Shown here: positions 1-11,859 of the stretch, piece after piece
How the letters are laid out: each line of letters begins with the position of its first letter
How positions within the stretch are numbered: position 1 is the stretch's first letter
Assembly: GCA_964586155.1 (NCBI GenBank)
Contig: CAZPHC010000011.1
Location: 62,001 to 126,000 of the forward strand
DNA length: 64,000 bases
Source of the DNA: SXNM01 sp964586155
GTDB lineage: Bacteria > Myxococcota_A > UBA9042
Reading direction: 5' to 3'
Made by a program: the position numbers and the translations under genes
Notes under the pieces: generated by a model
Seen by the model: only the letters and a program-made list of their open reading frames with translations
What the model was told of the DNA's origin: nothing
Database searches by the model: none

Positions 1-1681
1 GAGCGCCGCATTTGTCGGTGCCGCCTGCGCATTTGCCCGAGCCGTCGCACGTCTCGCCGAGCGTGCAGGCGTCGCCGTCTTCGCACGTCGCGCCCGCCTG
101 GATCGGGCTGTGGCTGCACTTGCCGACGCCCTGGACGTTGTCGCAGAGGTCGAGCGTGCAGGGGTCGCCGTCGTTGCAGCCGTCGCTGGGCTTGCCGATG
201 CATTGGCCCTTGTCGTCGCAGGCGTCGCTGCTGGTGCAACCGTCGCCGTCGGTGCAGAACGACCCGGCCTTGGAGGGATCAGCCTTGCCAGCGCAGACCG
301 CGCCGCTGCAGGCATCGCTGACGGTGCACGCGACGCCGTCGGTGCAGCTCGCCCCGTCGGCCTTGGGCGTGCCGACGCAGGTCCCGGACGTACAGGCGTC
401 GCCGGTCGTGCAGTCTTCCGAGTCGCTGCAGGTCGCGCCATCGGCCTTCTGCTTGTTGTCGCAGGCGCCCGTGGCCTTGTCGCAGAGATCGTCGGTACAC
501 GGCACACCGTCGGAGCAGTTCTTGGTGCCGCCGCTGCAGAAGCCGAAGAAGCATTGGTCGCCCGACGTGCAGGCGTTGCCGTCGTCGCAGGGCGTGTTGT
601 CCGCCGAGGCCTTGCCGTCGCAGTAGCCCTTGCTGCACGCGTCGTCGTAGGTGCACGAATCGCCGTCGTCACAGGGCGTCGCGTCGGCCTTGTCGGTGCC
701 TTCGCAGCTGCCGTTGCTGCATTTGTCGTCGGCCGTGCAGTCCTGACCGTCGTTGCAGGTCTGCCCCTCGTTGCCGGGCGCGTAGCTGCAGCCCTTCTTG
801 GGGTCGCAGGAGTCGATGGTGCACGTGTCGTCGTCGTCGCAGTCCGCCTTGGTCGCACCGACACATGCGCCGGACAAGCAGGCGTCGCCCGACGTGCAGG
901 CGTCGGCGTCCGAGCACTTGGTTCCGTCGGTCTTGTTGCTGGCTGGCTTGCAGGTGCCGGCGCTGCAGGCACCGTCAACGCAGCCGGAGCCGCTGCAGAG
1001 CTTGCCCTCCGCGAGCGGCGTCGCCTTGCACGCGCCGTTGGCCGGATCGCAGGCGTCGTCGGTGCAATCGTTGCCGTCGTTGCAGTCCTTGGCCGTAACC
1101 GAGCAGATGCCGAAGTTGCACGCGCCCGTCTTGCACAGGTCGCCAGGAGCGGCGCAATCGGAGTCGGCGTTGCACTCGCAGAGCTGCTTGAAGTCGGCGC
1201 AGCAGTCGCCGAAGTCGACACACGCCGCGTCACACTGGCACGACGCAGAGCTGGAGTACTTGCCGCAGTTGCCCGCGCAAGTGCCGGGTCCGCCGAAGCC
1301 GTCGCTCGCGTCCTTGGAGGTGTCGCCCGAGACGTCGCCACTGGTGTCCGAGGGGTGCGCCGTGTCCGCGATTTCGGTGTCCGCCACGCTCGTATCGGCG
1401 TCCGAGGCCGCATCCGCCGCGTCCGTCGCCGCGTCCGACTCGGCGTCCACGCTGTCGGTGCTGCTGTCTTCGACGTTGACGCCATCGACCGTGCCATCGC
1501 TCGAGACGGCGTCGGTGGTGCCTGCCGAATCCTGGGCCGCAGTCGTGTCGCTGCCACCGATGTCTGCGCCCTGGTTCGACACCGGCTCGCTGCAGCCGAC
1601 GGCGAACGCGATGGCGATCGCCGCGAGCGCCGCCGCGCGCACCGAGGGGGCCGACAGGATGACGTGTTGCGAATCGGTCAT
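1..1681 (-). CDS. Cys-rich repeat lipoprotein with somatomedin-B-like module (3' end outside window)
   Basis: The frame is open from the ATG at 1681 to the window edge, so about 560 residues are seen and the C-terminus is missing. Residues 1-30 look like a lipoprotein signal ending AVGC (Cys30). Residues 31-130 are a low-complexity linker rich in Asp, Ala, Thr and Ser. Residues about 135-168 have a somatomedin-B-like pattern: C-x3-C, then CQCDAAC, then GDCC and a last Cys. After that come many repeats of the type C-x-D-G-x-x-C-T-x-x-D-x-C-x-x-G-x-C to the end of the visible sequence. Proteins with such repeats are common in Myxococcota and are thought to be surface adhesins or structural proteins; no catalytic motif is visible. 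The surface location and adhesive role are inferred. Confidence 0.85.
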   Translation of the reverse strand, partial: MTDSQHVILSAPSVRAAALAAIAIAFAVGCSEPVSNQGADIGGSDTTAAQDSAGTTDAVSSDGTVDGVNVEDSSTDSVDAESDAATDAADAASDADTSVADTEIADTAHPSDTSGDVSGDTSKDASDGFGGPGTCAGNCGKYSSSASCQCDAACVDFGDCCADFKQLCECNADSDCAAPGDLCKTGACNFGICSVTAKDCNDGNDCTDDACDPANGACKATPLAEGKLCSGSGCVDGACSAGTCKPASNKTDGTKCSDADACTSGDACLSGACVGATKADCDDDDTCTIDSCDPKKGCSYAPGNEGQTCNDGQDCTADDKCSNGSCEGTDKADATPCDDGDSCTYDDACSKGYCDGKASADNTPCDDGNACTSGDQCFFGFCSGGTKNCSDGVPCTDDLCDKATGACDNKQKADGATCSDSEDCTTGDACTSGTCVGTPKADGASCTDGVACTVSDACSGAVCAGKADPSKAGSFCTDGDGCTSSDACDDKGQCIGKPSDGCNDGDPCTLDLCDNVQGVGKCSHSPIQAGATCEDGDACTLGETCDGSGKCAGGTDKCGA

Positions 1682-1829
1682 GATCGTCTCTCCGCGTGGC
1701 ACCTTGGGCCGCGCCGTCCATGCAAGCGCCGGCTCGATTCCGGGGGGGCGCACACTATCGGCGACATGGCGCCGCCGCAACAGCAAAATCGCGAGGAGGC
1801 CCGACCTGACCCACCGGACAACGCCCGGA

Positions 1830-3872
1830 TCAGCCGCGGAGGCGCAGCCGGCGGCTCCAGAGCAGCGCCATGCCCAGCAGCATCAACACCATCGTGGCCA
1901 ACCCGCTTCGTGCGCTGCCGCCCATCGTGCATCCATCGTCCGGGGCCGCCGCCTTTGCGTCGACCTTGAGCGAGACGTGCTCGTCGTCCTTGGGGGCCAC
2001 GAACACGTCGCCGGCGGCTTCGAGCTTCAGCGACGCCGGCACGCTGACCTGGCCCGGCAACGCGCCGATGATAGCGGCGTCGACCAGATCGATCTGCGCC
2101 CGCGCCAGGACCTTGGGCTCGCCTGTCTCTTCCAGCACCTCGACCCGAAGTGCCGCCGGGGCGTTCTTCCAACGCACATCGCTGCTGGTCGCGTTGCTGA
2201 GGTTGGTCGAGGTCTGGTTCGTCACGTTGGCGTCGAAGTCGATCGTCGTGTTCGGGAGCACCCACGAGCCTGTCACGGGGCTTCCCTCCAGGCGGAGGCG
2301 GGTGGCGTCGATCGTGCTGCTGTCGCGCTGGCAGACGTCCGCGAGCGTCGCGGACCAATCGGTCGACACCGGCTCCAGCGAGGCGTTGAAGGCGAAGATC
2401 GGGTCGCGATCCATCTCCTCGGGCGAGATCCGCATGTGGACGCGGCTGAGCCAGGTGCCCTTGGTCGCCATCTGGTCCTGGATCAGGAAGATGGGCTCGA
2501 CGATTCCGAGCTTCAGGTCCGTGGCCAGCGACTGCAGGTCGACGGCCTCGTCCAAGCCGCTGTTGAGGTTGACGGCGTTGTTGCGCACGTCGACCCAGAA
2601 CTTGAGCACGTCGGTCCGGGCGTGGGCGGCGGCGAGGCCGGTCGCCGCCTCGAGCGTCGAGGCGGTCTCGCCGACCATCAAGAAGCCCGACGCCTTCAAC
2701 CACGTCGCGACCCCAGCGGCCGTCGGCTTGGCCGTCTCGAGCCCAGAAAGGTCAAACAGATCCTTGGGGAAGAGCTTGCCGGCCCGCCAGGCGGATCGCT
2801 GCAGCTGCGAAGTCTGGCCGGCCGAGACGTCCTGACCACGCTGCGATCCGCTCGAGCTGGTCACGAGGCGACCATAGAGGGCGGTCCGATCCACCGCGAA
2901 CGACTGGGTCGGCTCCTCGATCGACACGCTGGCCGCGGGGCCGGCGAATTCGGTGGCGAACGCGTGGCCTGCGGCCTCGTCGATGGCGGCCGCCAGGACC
3001 TGCGGGTAGTTCTCGACGCCGCCGTCCCAGCGCAGGCGCAGGGGGTTCACCTGCACGTGCATGTGGTTCTTCGGCACCGCCCGCCCCTCGCCGAGGGTGT
3101 AGACGATGACGGCCATCTCCTCGGCGGCCGCGATCGCGGTGAGCCGCAGCGGCACGCAGGGATCGGCGTCCTCCATCTCGAGCATGACCGGCCGGATCTC
3201 TGCGAGCCCCGAGCCGTTGTGCAGCTTGAACGCGACGAAGACGTCGCCCTTGGCGACGTGCGCGTCGAGCACGGGCAAGGCGGACGCGGGCGTCGCGAAC
3301 TTGTTGGCGTTGAGCCAATCGAGCAGCCCCTTGGCGTTGTCGCCCTGGATGACCGAGTAGTCGTAGGGGCCGGCCTGGCTCGACTCGAGCACCTTGACGC
3401 CGCGTCCGTCGCGGAAGCCGCCGTTGTTCGAGGTCGGGACGCCCCCAGAACCGCTGGTTGCCTCGTCCCTGCTGGCGAACGCGCCGCCGCAGCCCACGCC
3501 GTTGGCGCTGACGTTGGAGAAGGAGCAACCCTCGGTGCTGAATTCGCGCACCGTCGTGAAGCGCGGCGCCGTCGCCTGGTCGAGCCGGTCGAAGACGTAG
3601 CTCGAGCTGACGCCGACCTTGGGCTTGCTCGGCAGCGGCAAGACCCAGGCGAAGTCGTTCGCCGGCCCGGAGTAGCGGACCTCGATCGTCACCACGGTCT
3701 TGCCGGTCTTCGGATCGCGGGCGAACAGGATGCGCTCGGCGTCCTGGACGACGAGGTTCGGGCCCGGGGGCGAGAAGCAGCCGCCGCACGCGTGGGCGTC
3801 ACGCGCAGCAAAGGGCGATGCCAACGCCAGCAGCGCGAATCCGGTGCCCAGCTTGGTTGCGAATCGTCGCAT
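1830..3872 (-). CDS. DUF2330 family secreted protein with MYXO-CTERM-like tail
   Basis: A 680-residue protein. The signal peptide (residues 1-28) is followed by ACGGCF, the Cys/Gly motif that typically begins mature DUF2330 proteins. Next come the family stretches on AERILF, VEVRYSG and FAWVLPLP. The C-terminus has GCTMGG, one hydrophobic helix and an Arg-rich end (SRRLRLRG), as in MYXO-CTERM sorting tails. I chose the ATG at 3872 because AAGGAG stands 6 nt before it; in-frame ATGs at 3878 and 3887 lack that spacing. It lies 26 bp after the stop of the upstream outer-membrane protein gene, so the two are probably cotranscribed. DUF2330 function is unknown. A paralogue lies at 35039-36970. Confidence 0.9.
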   Translation of the reverse strand: MRRFATKLGTGFALLALASPFAARDAHACGGCFSPPGPNLVVQDAERILFARDPKTGKTVVTIEVRYSGPANDFAWVLPLPSKPKVGVSSSYVFDRLDQATAPRFTTVREFSTEGCSFSNVSANGVGCGGAFASRDEATSGSGGVPTSNNGGFRDGRGVKVLESSQAGPYDYSVIQGDNAKGLLDWLNANKFATPASALPVLDAHVAKGDVFVAFKLHNGSGLAEIRPVMLEMEDADPCVPLRLTAIAAAEEMAVIVYTLGEGRAVPKNHMHVQVNPLRLRWDGGVENYPQVLAAAIDEAAGHAFATEFAGPAASVSIEEPTQSFAVDRTALYGRLVTSSSGSQRGQDVSAGQTSQLQRSAWRAGKLFPKDLFDLSGLETAKPTAAGVATWLKASGFLMVGETASTLEAATGLAAAHARTDVLKFWVDVRNNAVNLNSGLDEAVDLQSLATDLKLGIVEPIFLIQDQMATKGTWLSRVHMRISPEEMDRDPIFAFNASLEPVSTDWSATLADVCQRDSSTIDATRLRLEGSPVTGSWVLPNTTIDFDANVTNQTSTNLSNATSSDVRWKNAPAALRVEVLEETGEPKVLARAQIDLVDAAIIGALPGQVSVPASLKLEAAGDVFVAPKDDEHVSLKVDAKAAAPDDGCTMGGSARSGLATMVLMLLGMALLWSRRLRLRG

Positions 3873-3898
3873 GGCCATCTCCTTCATTGCGTTCACCT

Positions 3899-4627
3899 TC
3901 ATTGCATCCAGCCGACGTAGAGCGAGAAGCGCGAATCGGGGTACGCCACCGTCACGGTCCGCGACGTCTCGCCCTGCACAGCCGTGCCTTCGCTGTGGGT
4001 GTAGCCGTACAGCGCGTCGAACTCGAGGAAGATCCCGGTGCGAGCCGCGATCCGGGCCATCAGCCCCGCGTGCGCCATCCAAGCGCTGCCCGAGACCTTG
4101 GACGTCGGCAGCGGGCCGCCCGATTCGCCGGTCCGCTCGCCATCGGCGCTGCGGACCAGCGCCTGGCCCATGGCGCCAATGCCGCGCATGCGATCCCCGA
4201 CGAAGAAGAACGCGCCCTGCAGGCCGGCTTCGACCAGCGTGTAGCGGTCGAGATCCTCGCGATCGGGCGAGCCGCCGCCGATGATGGCCGCGACGTGCAT
4301 GTCGAGGCGCGGCGCGTATTCGACGCGAAAGCGGCCCGCGAACGAGAGCATCTGGGCGATGTCGAACGAGACGCCAAAGCCCTGGCCACTGGCGGTCTGC
4401 AAACCGCGGTGGACGGCAGGGGGGGCCTGCCGGGTCGATGCCATCGGTGCCGGCATCGGGAGCACCGTCCCTTCGCCGTCGCTCGGGGGCTCGGCCTGCG
4501 CCGCGGCGGGCAGCGCCGCCGTCACCGACGCCAAGAGGATCGGCAGCAGCCATCGACGGCGCGATCGGGCCGATTTCGCCGAGCGCGGCGGTTGGAACAG
4601 CGTCTTGATGCTCAACGTCGGGTCCAT
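3899..4627 (-). CDS. Predicted outer-membrane or periplasmic beta-strand protein
   Basis: A 242-residue protein with a clear signal peptide: a basic n-region (RSRRRW), a hydrophobic core (LLPILLASVTAALPAA) and a cut after AQA near residue 46. The mature part has alternating strands ending with aromatic residues and finishes in VGWMQ, close to the terminal aromatic pattern of outer-membrane barrels. I do not recognise a named family. The start at 4627 has GGAG 6 nt upstream; an ATG at 4630 is also possible. It is the first gene of a likely two-gene unit with the DUF2330 gene. The barrel assignment is inferred from composition only. Confidence 0.75.
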   Translation of the reverse strand: MDPTLSIKTLFQPPRSAKSARSRRRWLLPILLASVTAALPAAAQAEPPSDGEGTVLPMPAPMASTRQAPPAVHRGLQTASGQGFGVSFDIAQMLSFAGRFRVEYAPRLDMHVAAIIGGGSPDREDLDRYTLVEAGLQGAFFFVGDRMRGIGAMGQALVRSADGERTGESGGPLPTSKVSGSAWMAHAGLMARIAARTGIFLEFDALYGYTHSEGTAVQGETSRTVTVAYPDSRFSLYVGWMQ

Positions 4628-4720
4628 CATGTGCTCCAGTGTGCGAACTCCGTCCTTCGACAGCAAGCCGATCTCGGGCGTTCGCGCGTGCGCGTCCCGC
4701 TCGTCTTGTCGCGTCTCGCC

Positions 4721-4739
4721 GGGAGGTTGACGACCTCCC
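4721..4739. repeat. Perfect inverted repeat in a divergent intergenic region
   Basis: GGGAGGT-TGACG-ACCTCCC gives two perfect 7-bp arms around a 5-nt loop. It lies between the divergent genes starting at 4627 (minus) and 4885 (plus). It could be an operator or a small hairpin in a leader; nothing else supports either role. Confidence 0.35.
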
Positions 4740-4884
4740 CCTTGACGCCGCTGCGTCCTCGGTGAAAGTCCCGCCCTCCGCCCCACCGGGCGAGCCTCGG
4801 CCAAGCAGACGCCGCCCATGCGACGCGCTCTGACCGAACGCCACCGCCCCTCGTGGCCGCATTCGAACGTTGGGAGTCTAGACC

Positions 4885-7896
<3,012 letters not shown>

Positions 7897-7943
7897 CAGG
7901 ATCCGGCTCGCGTCGGATGTGAAGATCTGTCAGCCTCGCGAGC

Positions 7944-9158
7944 GTGGCAACGTCCCATCACCAGGTCCGCCGAGAACCGAAACCCCGAAGGGACGATCGC
8001 GTCGCGCCCCCGATCGGCCGTGACGACACGTCGCCGCAGCTCGACACACCGTGGATGCCCTTCGTCCGACCGCACGTCGAGGCGTCGCCAGCGTTGATGA
8101 CGCGCATCCGCCAGGCCCTCGACTCGGGCCATCTGAGCAACGGCGGCGCCAACGTCGTGGAGCTCGAGGCCCGGCTCGGCGCGCGGCTTGGCGCGCATGC
8201 GCTCACATTCAGCAACGGCACCACCGCGCTGCAGGCTGCCTTGAGCCTGGTCTCGCGCCCTGGTCGCGTCGTGGTCCCGAGCTTCACCTTCCTCGCGACC
8301 GCGAACGCCGTGCGCGCCGTGGGTCGGGACGTGCTGCTCTGCGACGTCGACCCCGACCACTGGACGCTCGATCCCGGATCGCTGCACAGGCTGCTGGGCC
8401 AGCACGAAGACGTCGCCGCGGTCGTCGCGGTCAACGTCTACGGTCAGCCGGCGCCCACCCAGGCGATCGTCGAGCTCTGCGCGCCGCGCGACGTCGCGGT
8501 CATCATCGACAACGCGCACGGCTTCGGCAGCCTCGAGGGCGGGCAACCCTGGCCAGACGGTGTGCGCGCCGTCGCCCACAGCCTGCACGCCACCAAGGTC
8601 CTGCCCGCGGCCGAGGGTGGGTTCGTCGCCGTCGCGTCTGCCGCCGACGCGGCCACCCTGCAGCAGCTGCGCAACCACGGCCTCGCCGATGAAGCCGATC
8701 AGATCGTGCCGGGCCTCAACGGCAAGCTCTCGGAGCTGCACGCCGCCTTGGCGCTCGAAGGCCTCGACTCGATCGACGAGGTCCTGGCCCAGCGACGCGC
8801 TGCAGTCCGCTCGCTGCGCCAGGCGGTGCTCGCGCTGCCGGGCCGACCGCTGCAGCTGCAGGCGCCACGCGACGACGTGGTCGAGAACGGCCAGAATTTC
8901 GTGGTCGCCACGGCGCCTGGCGCGCGCGAGCGCTGGATCGACGCACTCACGGCGCTCGGCATCGGCAGTCGCCGCTACTTCTGGCCGTCGCTGACGTCGG
9001 TGCCCGCTTTTGCCGGGGCCGGCGCGACTCCGGTGGCCGACGCGCTCGCGGAGCGCGTCCTGGCGCTTCCCCTGTGGAGTCGGATGTCCCCCGACGAGGT
9101 CGCGCGGCTGGCGTCGGCCCTCGCGATCGCCGCGGAGCGCTGCGAGGAGCTGCCATGA
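7944..9158 (+). CDS. DegT/DnrJ/EryC1/StrS family PLP-dependent aminotransferase
   Basis: A PLP enzyme of the sugar-aminotransferase family. It transfers an amino group, usually from glutamate, to a nucleotide-linked keto sugar. Visible motifs are SNGTTALQAAL (phosphate binding), VDPDHWTLDP, AHGFGS and the PLP-lysine segment HATKVLPAAEGG with Lys218. A GTG at 7944 gives 404 residues. The family usually begins with a segment like PFVRPHV, which here starts at the ATG at 8055 (367 residues), and neither start has a good ribosome site, so the N-terminus is uncertain. The gene overlaps the next glycosyltransferase gene by ATGA, so both probably build one amino-sugar-containing glycan or glycolipid. 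Confidence 0.9.
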   Translation: MATSHHQVRREPKPRRDDRVAPPIGRDDTSPQLDTPWMPFVRPHVEASPALMTRIRQALDSGHLSNGGANVVELEARLGARLGAHALTFSNGTTALQAALSLVSRPGRVVVPSFTFLATANAVRAVGRDVLLCDVDPDHWTLDPGSLHRLLGQHEDVAAVVAVNVYGQPAPTQAIVELCAPRDVAVIIDNAHGFGSLEGGQPWPDGVRAVAHSLHATKVLPAAEGGFVAVASAADAATLQQLRNHGLADEADQIVPGLNGKLSELHAALALEGLDSIDEVLAQRRAAVRSLRQAVLALPGRPLQLQAPRDDVVENGQNFVVATAPGARERWIDALTALGIGSRRYFWPSLTSVPAFAGAGATPVADALAERVLALPLWSRMSPDEVARLASALAIAAERCEELP

Positions 9159-10117
9159 GCGGCCCGGCCAAACGACCCGACTTGTCGATCTGCGCGCCGA
9201 TGTATCGCGAGCAGGCCATCGTCGACGCCTTCGTCGACGCCGTGCGGCGCGTTGCCGACGGCCTGGGCATCACCTGGGAGCTCATCATCGCCGACGACGC
9301 CAGCCCCGACGATACGCTCGTGGCGCTGCACAGGGCCCAGCAGGCGGAGCCTCGCCTGCACATCGTCGCCTTGCCGCACAATCGTGGCCAGCTCGGCGCG
9401 ACGCAAGCTGCACTCGCCGAGGCGCGCGGCAGGTGGGTCGCCGTGCTCGACGGTGACCTCCAGGACCCGCCCGAGGTCCTCGCTGCGATGTGGCGGCGGG
9501 CGAGCGACGAGGCCGTCGACGCCGTCTTCGCCGTCAAGCGCAGCCGCGATGACGCCGCATGGTTGCGGCTGGCGGTCGCTGGCTATCGCTGCCTGCAGCG
9601 TTGGTTTGCGGCATGTCCGCCGCCGTCGGGCGCAGGCAGCTTCGTCATGATGCGGGCCGCGGTCGCGCGGCGGCTCGCCAGCCTCGACGCCGGCCAGGCC
9701 AACCTGGCCCCGCTGGTAGCGGCGATCGCGCCGCGGTCCTCGACCGTGCCGTATGCCAAGGCCGCGCGCTATGACGGTGTCTCGCGTGTCGGCGTCTTCG
9801 GCCTGGTCCGCGAGGCCTGGGGCGCCCTGGTCCTGAGCCGCGCGGCGGAACGCTTGTCGCTGCTCGTCATCTGCTGCGGCCTGGCGGCGCTTGTCGCCAA
9901 CAACGTCGGTCGCGTCGCCGACGGCAGGCTCGACTTCGTCGCGTCCGCCGTGACGGTCAGCGCCATCACCTCGTTGGTCGCGTCGATGCGCCGCCGGATG
10001 CGCTTGGGGCCCCTGGATCCGTTGGCGTCGCCGCAGCCGCCGGTCGAGCAGGCGGTCATCGCCGAGCGGGGAGCTCAGAAGCTCTCGGGCCAGTCGTCGC
10101 GGACGTCGCTGTCGTAG
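9155..10117 (+). CDS. Family 2 glycosyltransferase, polyprenyl-phosphate type
   Basis: A 320-residue GT-A fold glycosyltransferase. It begins with LSICAPMYREQAIV, has IIADDASPDDT (nucleotide-sugar binding) and VLDGDLQDPPE (DxD metal site), and carries two hydrophobic segments near the C-terminus (about 235-255 and 265-285). This matches the DPM1/GtrB type that loads a sugar on undecaprenyl phosphate. GAGGAG lies 5 nt before the ATG, and the start overlaps the preceding aminotransferase stop (ATGA), showing translational coupling. The last 43 bp overlap the end of the convergent SlyX-like gene. The likely role is to transfer the amino sugar made by the neighbour; the acceptor is not known. Confidence 0.9.
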   Translation: MSGPAKRPDLSICAPMYREQAIVDAFVDAVRRVADGLGITWELIIADDASPDDTLVALHRAQQAEPRLHIVALPHNRGQLGATQAALAEARGRWVAVLDGDLQDPPEVLAAMWRRASDEAVDAVFAVKRSRDDAAWLRLAVAGYRCLQRWFAACPPPSGAGSFVMMRAAVARRLASLDAGQANLAPLVAAIAPRSSTVPYAKAARYDGVSRVGVFGLVREAWGALVLSRAAERLSLLVICCGLAALVANNVGRVADGRLDFVASAVTVSAITSLVASMRRRMRLGPLDPLASPQPPVEQAVIAERGAQKLSGQSSRTSLS

Positions 10118-10398
10118 TCCGCACCGAAGCCACCGTCGCCCGCGCCGTCGAACCCTGCCGCCGCCGCGCGCGCCTGGCGGCGTTCCAACCGCTCGAGGCG
10201 CGCCTCCAGGGCCGCGATCGTGTCGCCATCGGCGCGGACCACGTCCGAGAGCTGGCGGATCTCGTCCATCGCCAGGCAATAGCGCCACTCGAGCTCAGCG
10301 AGGCGGTCGTGCAGCGCCGTGTGGCCGTCCGTCGACGCGTCCGTCGACTCGCCCGTCGCGTCGTCCATCGCCTCATCCTGCGCGCCGCGGCGACTCAT
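10075..10398 (-). CDS. SlyX-like coiled-coil protein
   Basis: A 107-residue acidic protein. The centre (about 30-75) is a heptad-rich helix of the SlyX type: ALHDRLAELEWRYCLAMDE, then IRQLSDVV and IAALEARLERLERR. SlyX proteins are about 70 residues and have unknown function; this one has extra disordered acidic ends. The ATG overlaps the stop of the upstream barrel-thioredoxin gene (ATGA), so it is the third gene of that operon. Its 3' end overlaps the convergent glycosyltransferase gene by 43 bp. The SlyX call rests on pattern only; a generic coiled coil is the alternative. Confidence 0.7.
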   Translation of the reverse strand: MSRRGAQDEAMDDATGESTDASTDGHTALHDRLAELEWRYCLAMDEIRQLSDVVRADGDTIAALEARLERLERRQARAAAAGFDGAGDGGFGADYDSDVRDDWPESF

Positions 10399-11858
10399 GG
10401 GGCCCCGGCCGCCACGCTGGCAGGCGCAGGGACGTGGTCCTGGAACCGGAAGGCCTCGTCGCCCGACAGCCGCCGCAGCAGCTTGCCGTTGCCGTCGTAG
10501 ATCTCGAGCACGGGCAGGGTCGGCGCGTCCGGCAGGTAGTGCAGCCAATCCTCCTTGGTCCACTCCGACGCATCGAAGCGCCTGACCTCGACCCCCTCGG
10601 GCGAGCCGGCCAGCCACTGCTGCATGACGACGTCGAGCTTCTGGCATGGCTGGCACCACGAAGCCCAATAGTCGACGATCGTCGTCTTGCCGGGCACCAA
10701 CAAGGCCGCGATCGCGGGCTGCTTGGGGCTCTCGCCGACTTGGGTCGAGGTCGGGCGGGCGGCGGCCACCGCGGCGGTCATCGGCGCGAACCCCCAACGA
10801 CCGCCGAGCGTCATCCAGACGCCCATGTTGTCGACGACCTGCTCGCCGACGACGTCGCGGTAGGCAGGAACCCGCAGCGAGACGGAGGCCGTCGCCCAGC
10901 CGAGCTCGCCTTGGATGCTCGGCGTGACGTAGCCGAACGTGCCTCCGCCGTTGGCGAAGTCCTCGCGGACGCCGTAGAGGACCTCGGTGGCGCGGCCGCG
11001 CAGCAGGATCTCGGCGGTCAGGCCGACCGAGAGCCGGCTCGGCACCACGACCCCCGTCAGGCCAGCGATCGTGCGCACTTCGCTGCCCCAACCGAAGCCG
11101 TCTGGCGCGTGGCTCAGGGGCACGCGGCCCATCACGGCGCCGTACCAACCCATGCGGTTGTCGGCGAAGGCGCCCATGGCCTCGACGTCGGCCAGCGCCC
11201 ACCAGGCGCCGCGGCCGATGCTCAGGAAGCGGCTCGAGTCGCCGGAGCTTGGCGTGATGTCGATGGCCTCCCAGCCGCGGCCGTCGTCCCAGCCCGTCGT
11301 CGGCTCGACGAACTGGCCGATGTCGTCGGTGCTGGTGCGCTCGACGTACACGCCGGTCGGCGCCGCGAAACCGAGGCTGCAAAAGACCCGCGGCGCGCCG
11401 GCCCCAAGCTCCAACGGGCGCAGCACGTCCTGGCGCACGCGGACCTCGACGTCGCCCAGACCGGTGTCGACGGTGTGTGGCGCGAAGTTCCGGTCGCTCG
11501 CCAGCCGCCCCCAGGGCAGCACCAAGGCCAGCGAACCGCCGAACCAGAGATCGAGCGTCGGGTTCAGCGTGACGATGCTGATGTCGGCCCGGAAGTTGTC
11601 GAGGCTGCCGATGTCCTCGGTGCCTTTGTAGTAGGTGTCGCTGGTCAGGTAGCCGTAGACGACGGTGGTGCGCAGCGTCAGGCGGTCGCCACCGACGCCT
11701 CGCGTCACCTGCGACAGGTCGTTGTTGCTGCTGACGAACGCCGGGTTGCCACAGGATGCGCATTGCGCCGCGACCTGCGCCGGAACGGCCAGCGCCAGCG
11801 CCACCAGCGACGCCAGCAGCCACGCTCCGGCGCGCCGCAGGCCGCAGGCGGCTGCCAC
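10395..11858 (-). CDS. Outer-membrane barrel-like protein fused to a C-terminal thioredoxin domain
   Basis: A 487-residue protein. Residues 1-31 are a signal peptide ending AQVAAQ, followed by CASC. Residues about 35-345 are strand-rich with many Tyr, Gly and Trp residues and resemble the transporter-like barrels found in MetA-pathway/DUF3187-type outer-membrane proteins; I cannot name the family. Residues about 370-475 form a thioredoxin-like domain with VDYWASWCQPCQKL; the redox pair is Cys402 and Cys405, followed by APTLPVLEIYDGNG, which contains the cis-Pro region. The GTG start has AAGGGG 7 nt upstream and lies 1 bp after the stop of the preceding Cys-rich thioredoxin lipoprotein gene. 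Fusion of a barrel to a thioredoxin domain is unusual. Barrel topology is inferred. Confidence 0.8.
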   Translation of the reverse strand: MAAACGLRRAGAWLLASLVALALAVPAQVAAQCASCGNPAFVSSNNDLSQVTRGVGGDRLTLRTTVVYGYLTSDTYYKGTEDIGSLDNFRADISIVTLNPTLDLWFGGSLALVLPWGRLASDRNFAPHTVDTGLGDVEVRVRQDVLRPLELGAGAPRVFCSLGFAAPTGVYVERTSTDDIGQFVEPTTGWDDGRGWEAIDITPSSGDSSRFLSIGRGAWWALADVEAMGAFADNRMGWYGAVMGRVPLSHAPDGFGWGSEVRTIAGLTGVVVPSRLSVGLTAEILLRGRATEVLYGVREDFANGGGTFGYVTPSIQGELGWATASVSLRVPAYRDVVGEQVVDNMGVWMTLGGRWGFAPMTAAVAAARPTSTQVGESPKQPAIAALLVPGKTTIVDYWASWCQPCQKLDVVMQQWLAGSPEGVEVRRFDASEWTKEDWLHYLPDAPTLPVLEIYDGNGKLLRRLSGDEAFRFQDHVPAPASVAAGAP

Positions 11859-11859
11859 G

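Noticed and set aside
798..3920. A 1040-codon open frame on the plus strand
   Set aside because: It covers the Cys-rich lipoprotein and the DUF2330 gene on the other strand; no motif and no ribosome site.
4631..4862. N-terminal extension of the outer-membrane protein gene and a long frame through the DUF2330 gene
   Set aside because: The signal peptide and GGAG site fix the start at 4627, and the DUF2330 signal peptide with AAGGAG fixes its start at 3872.
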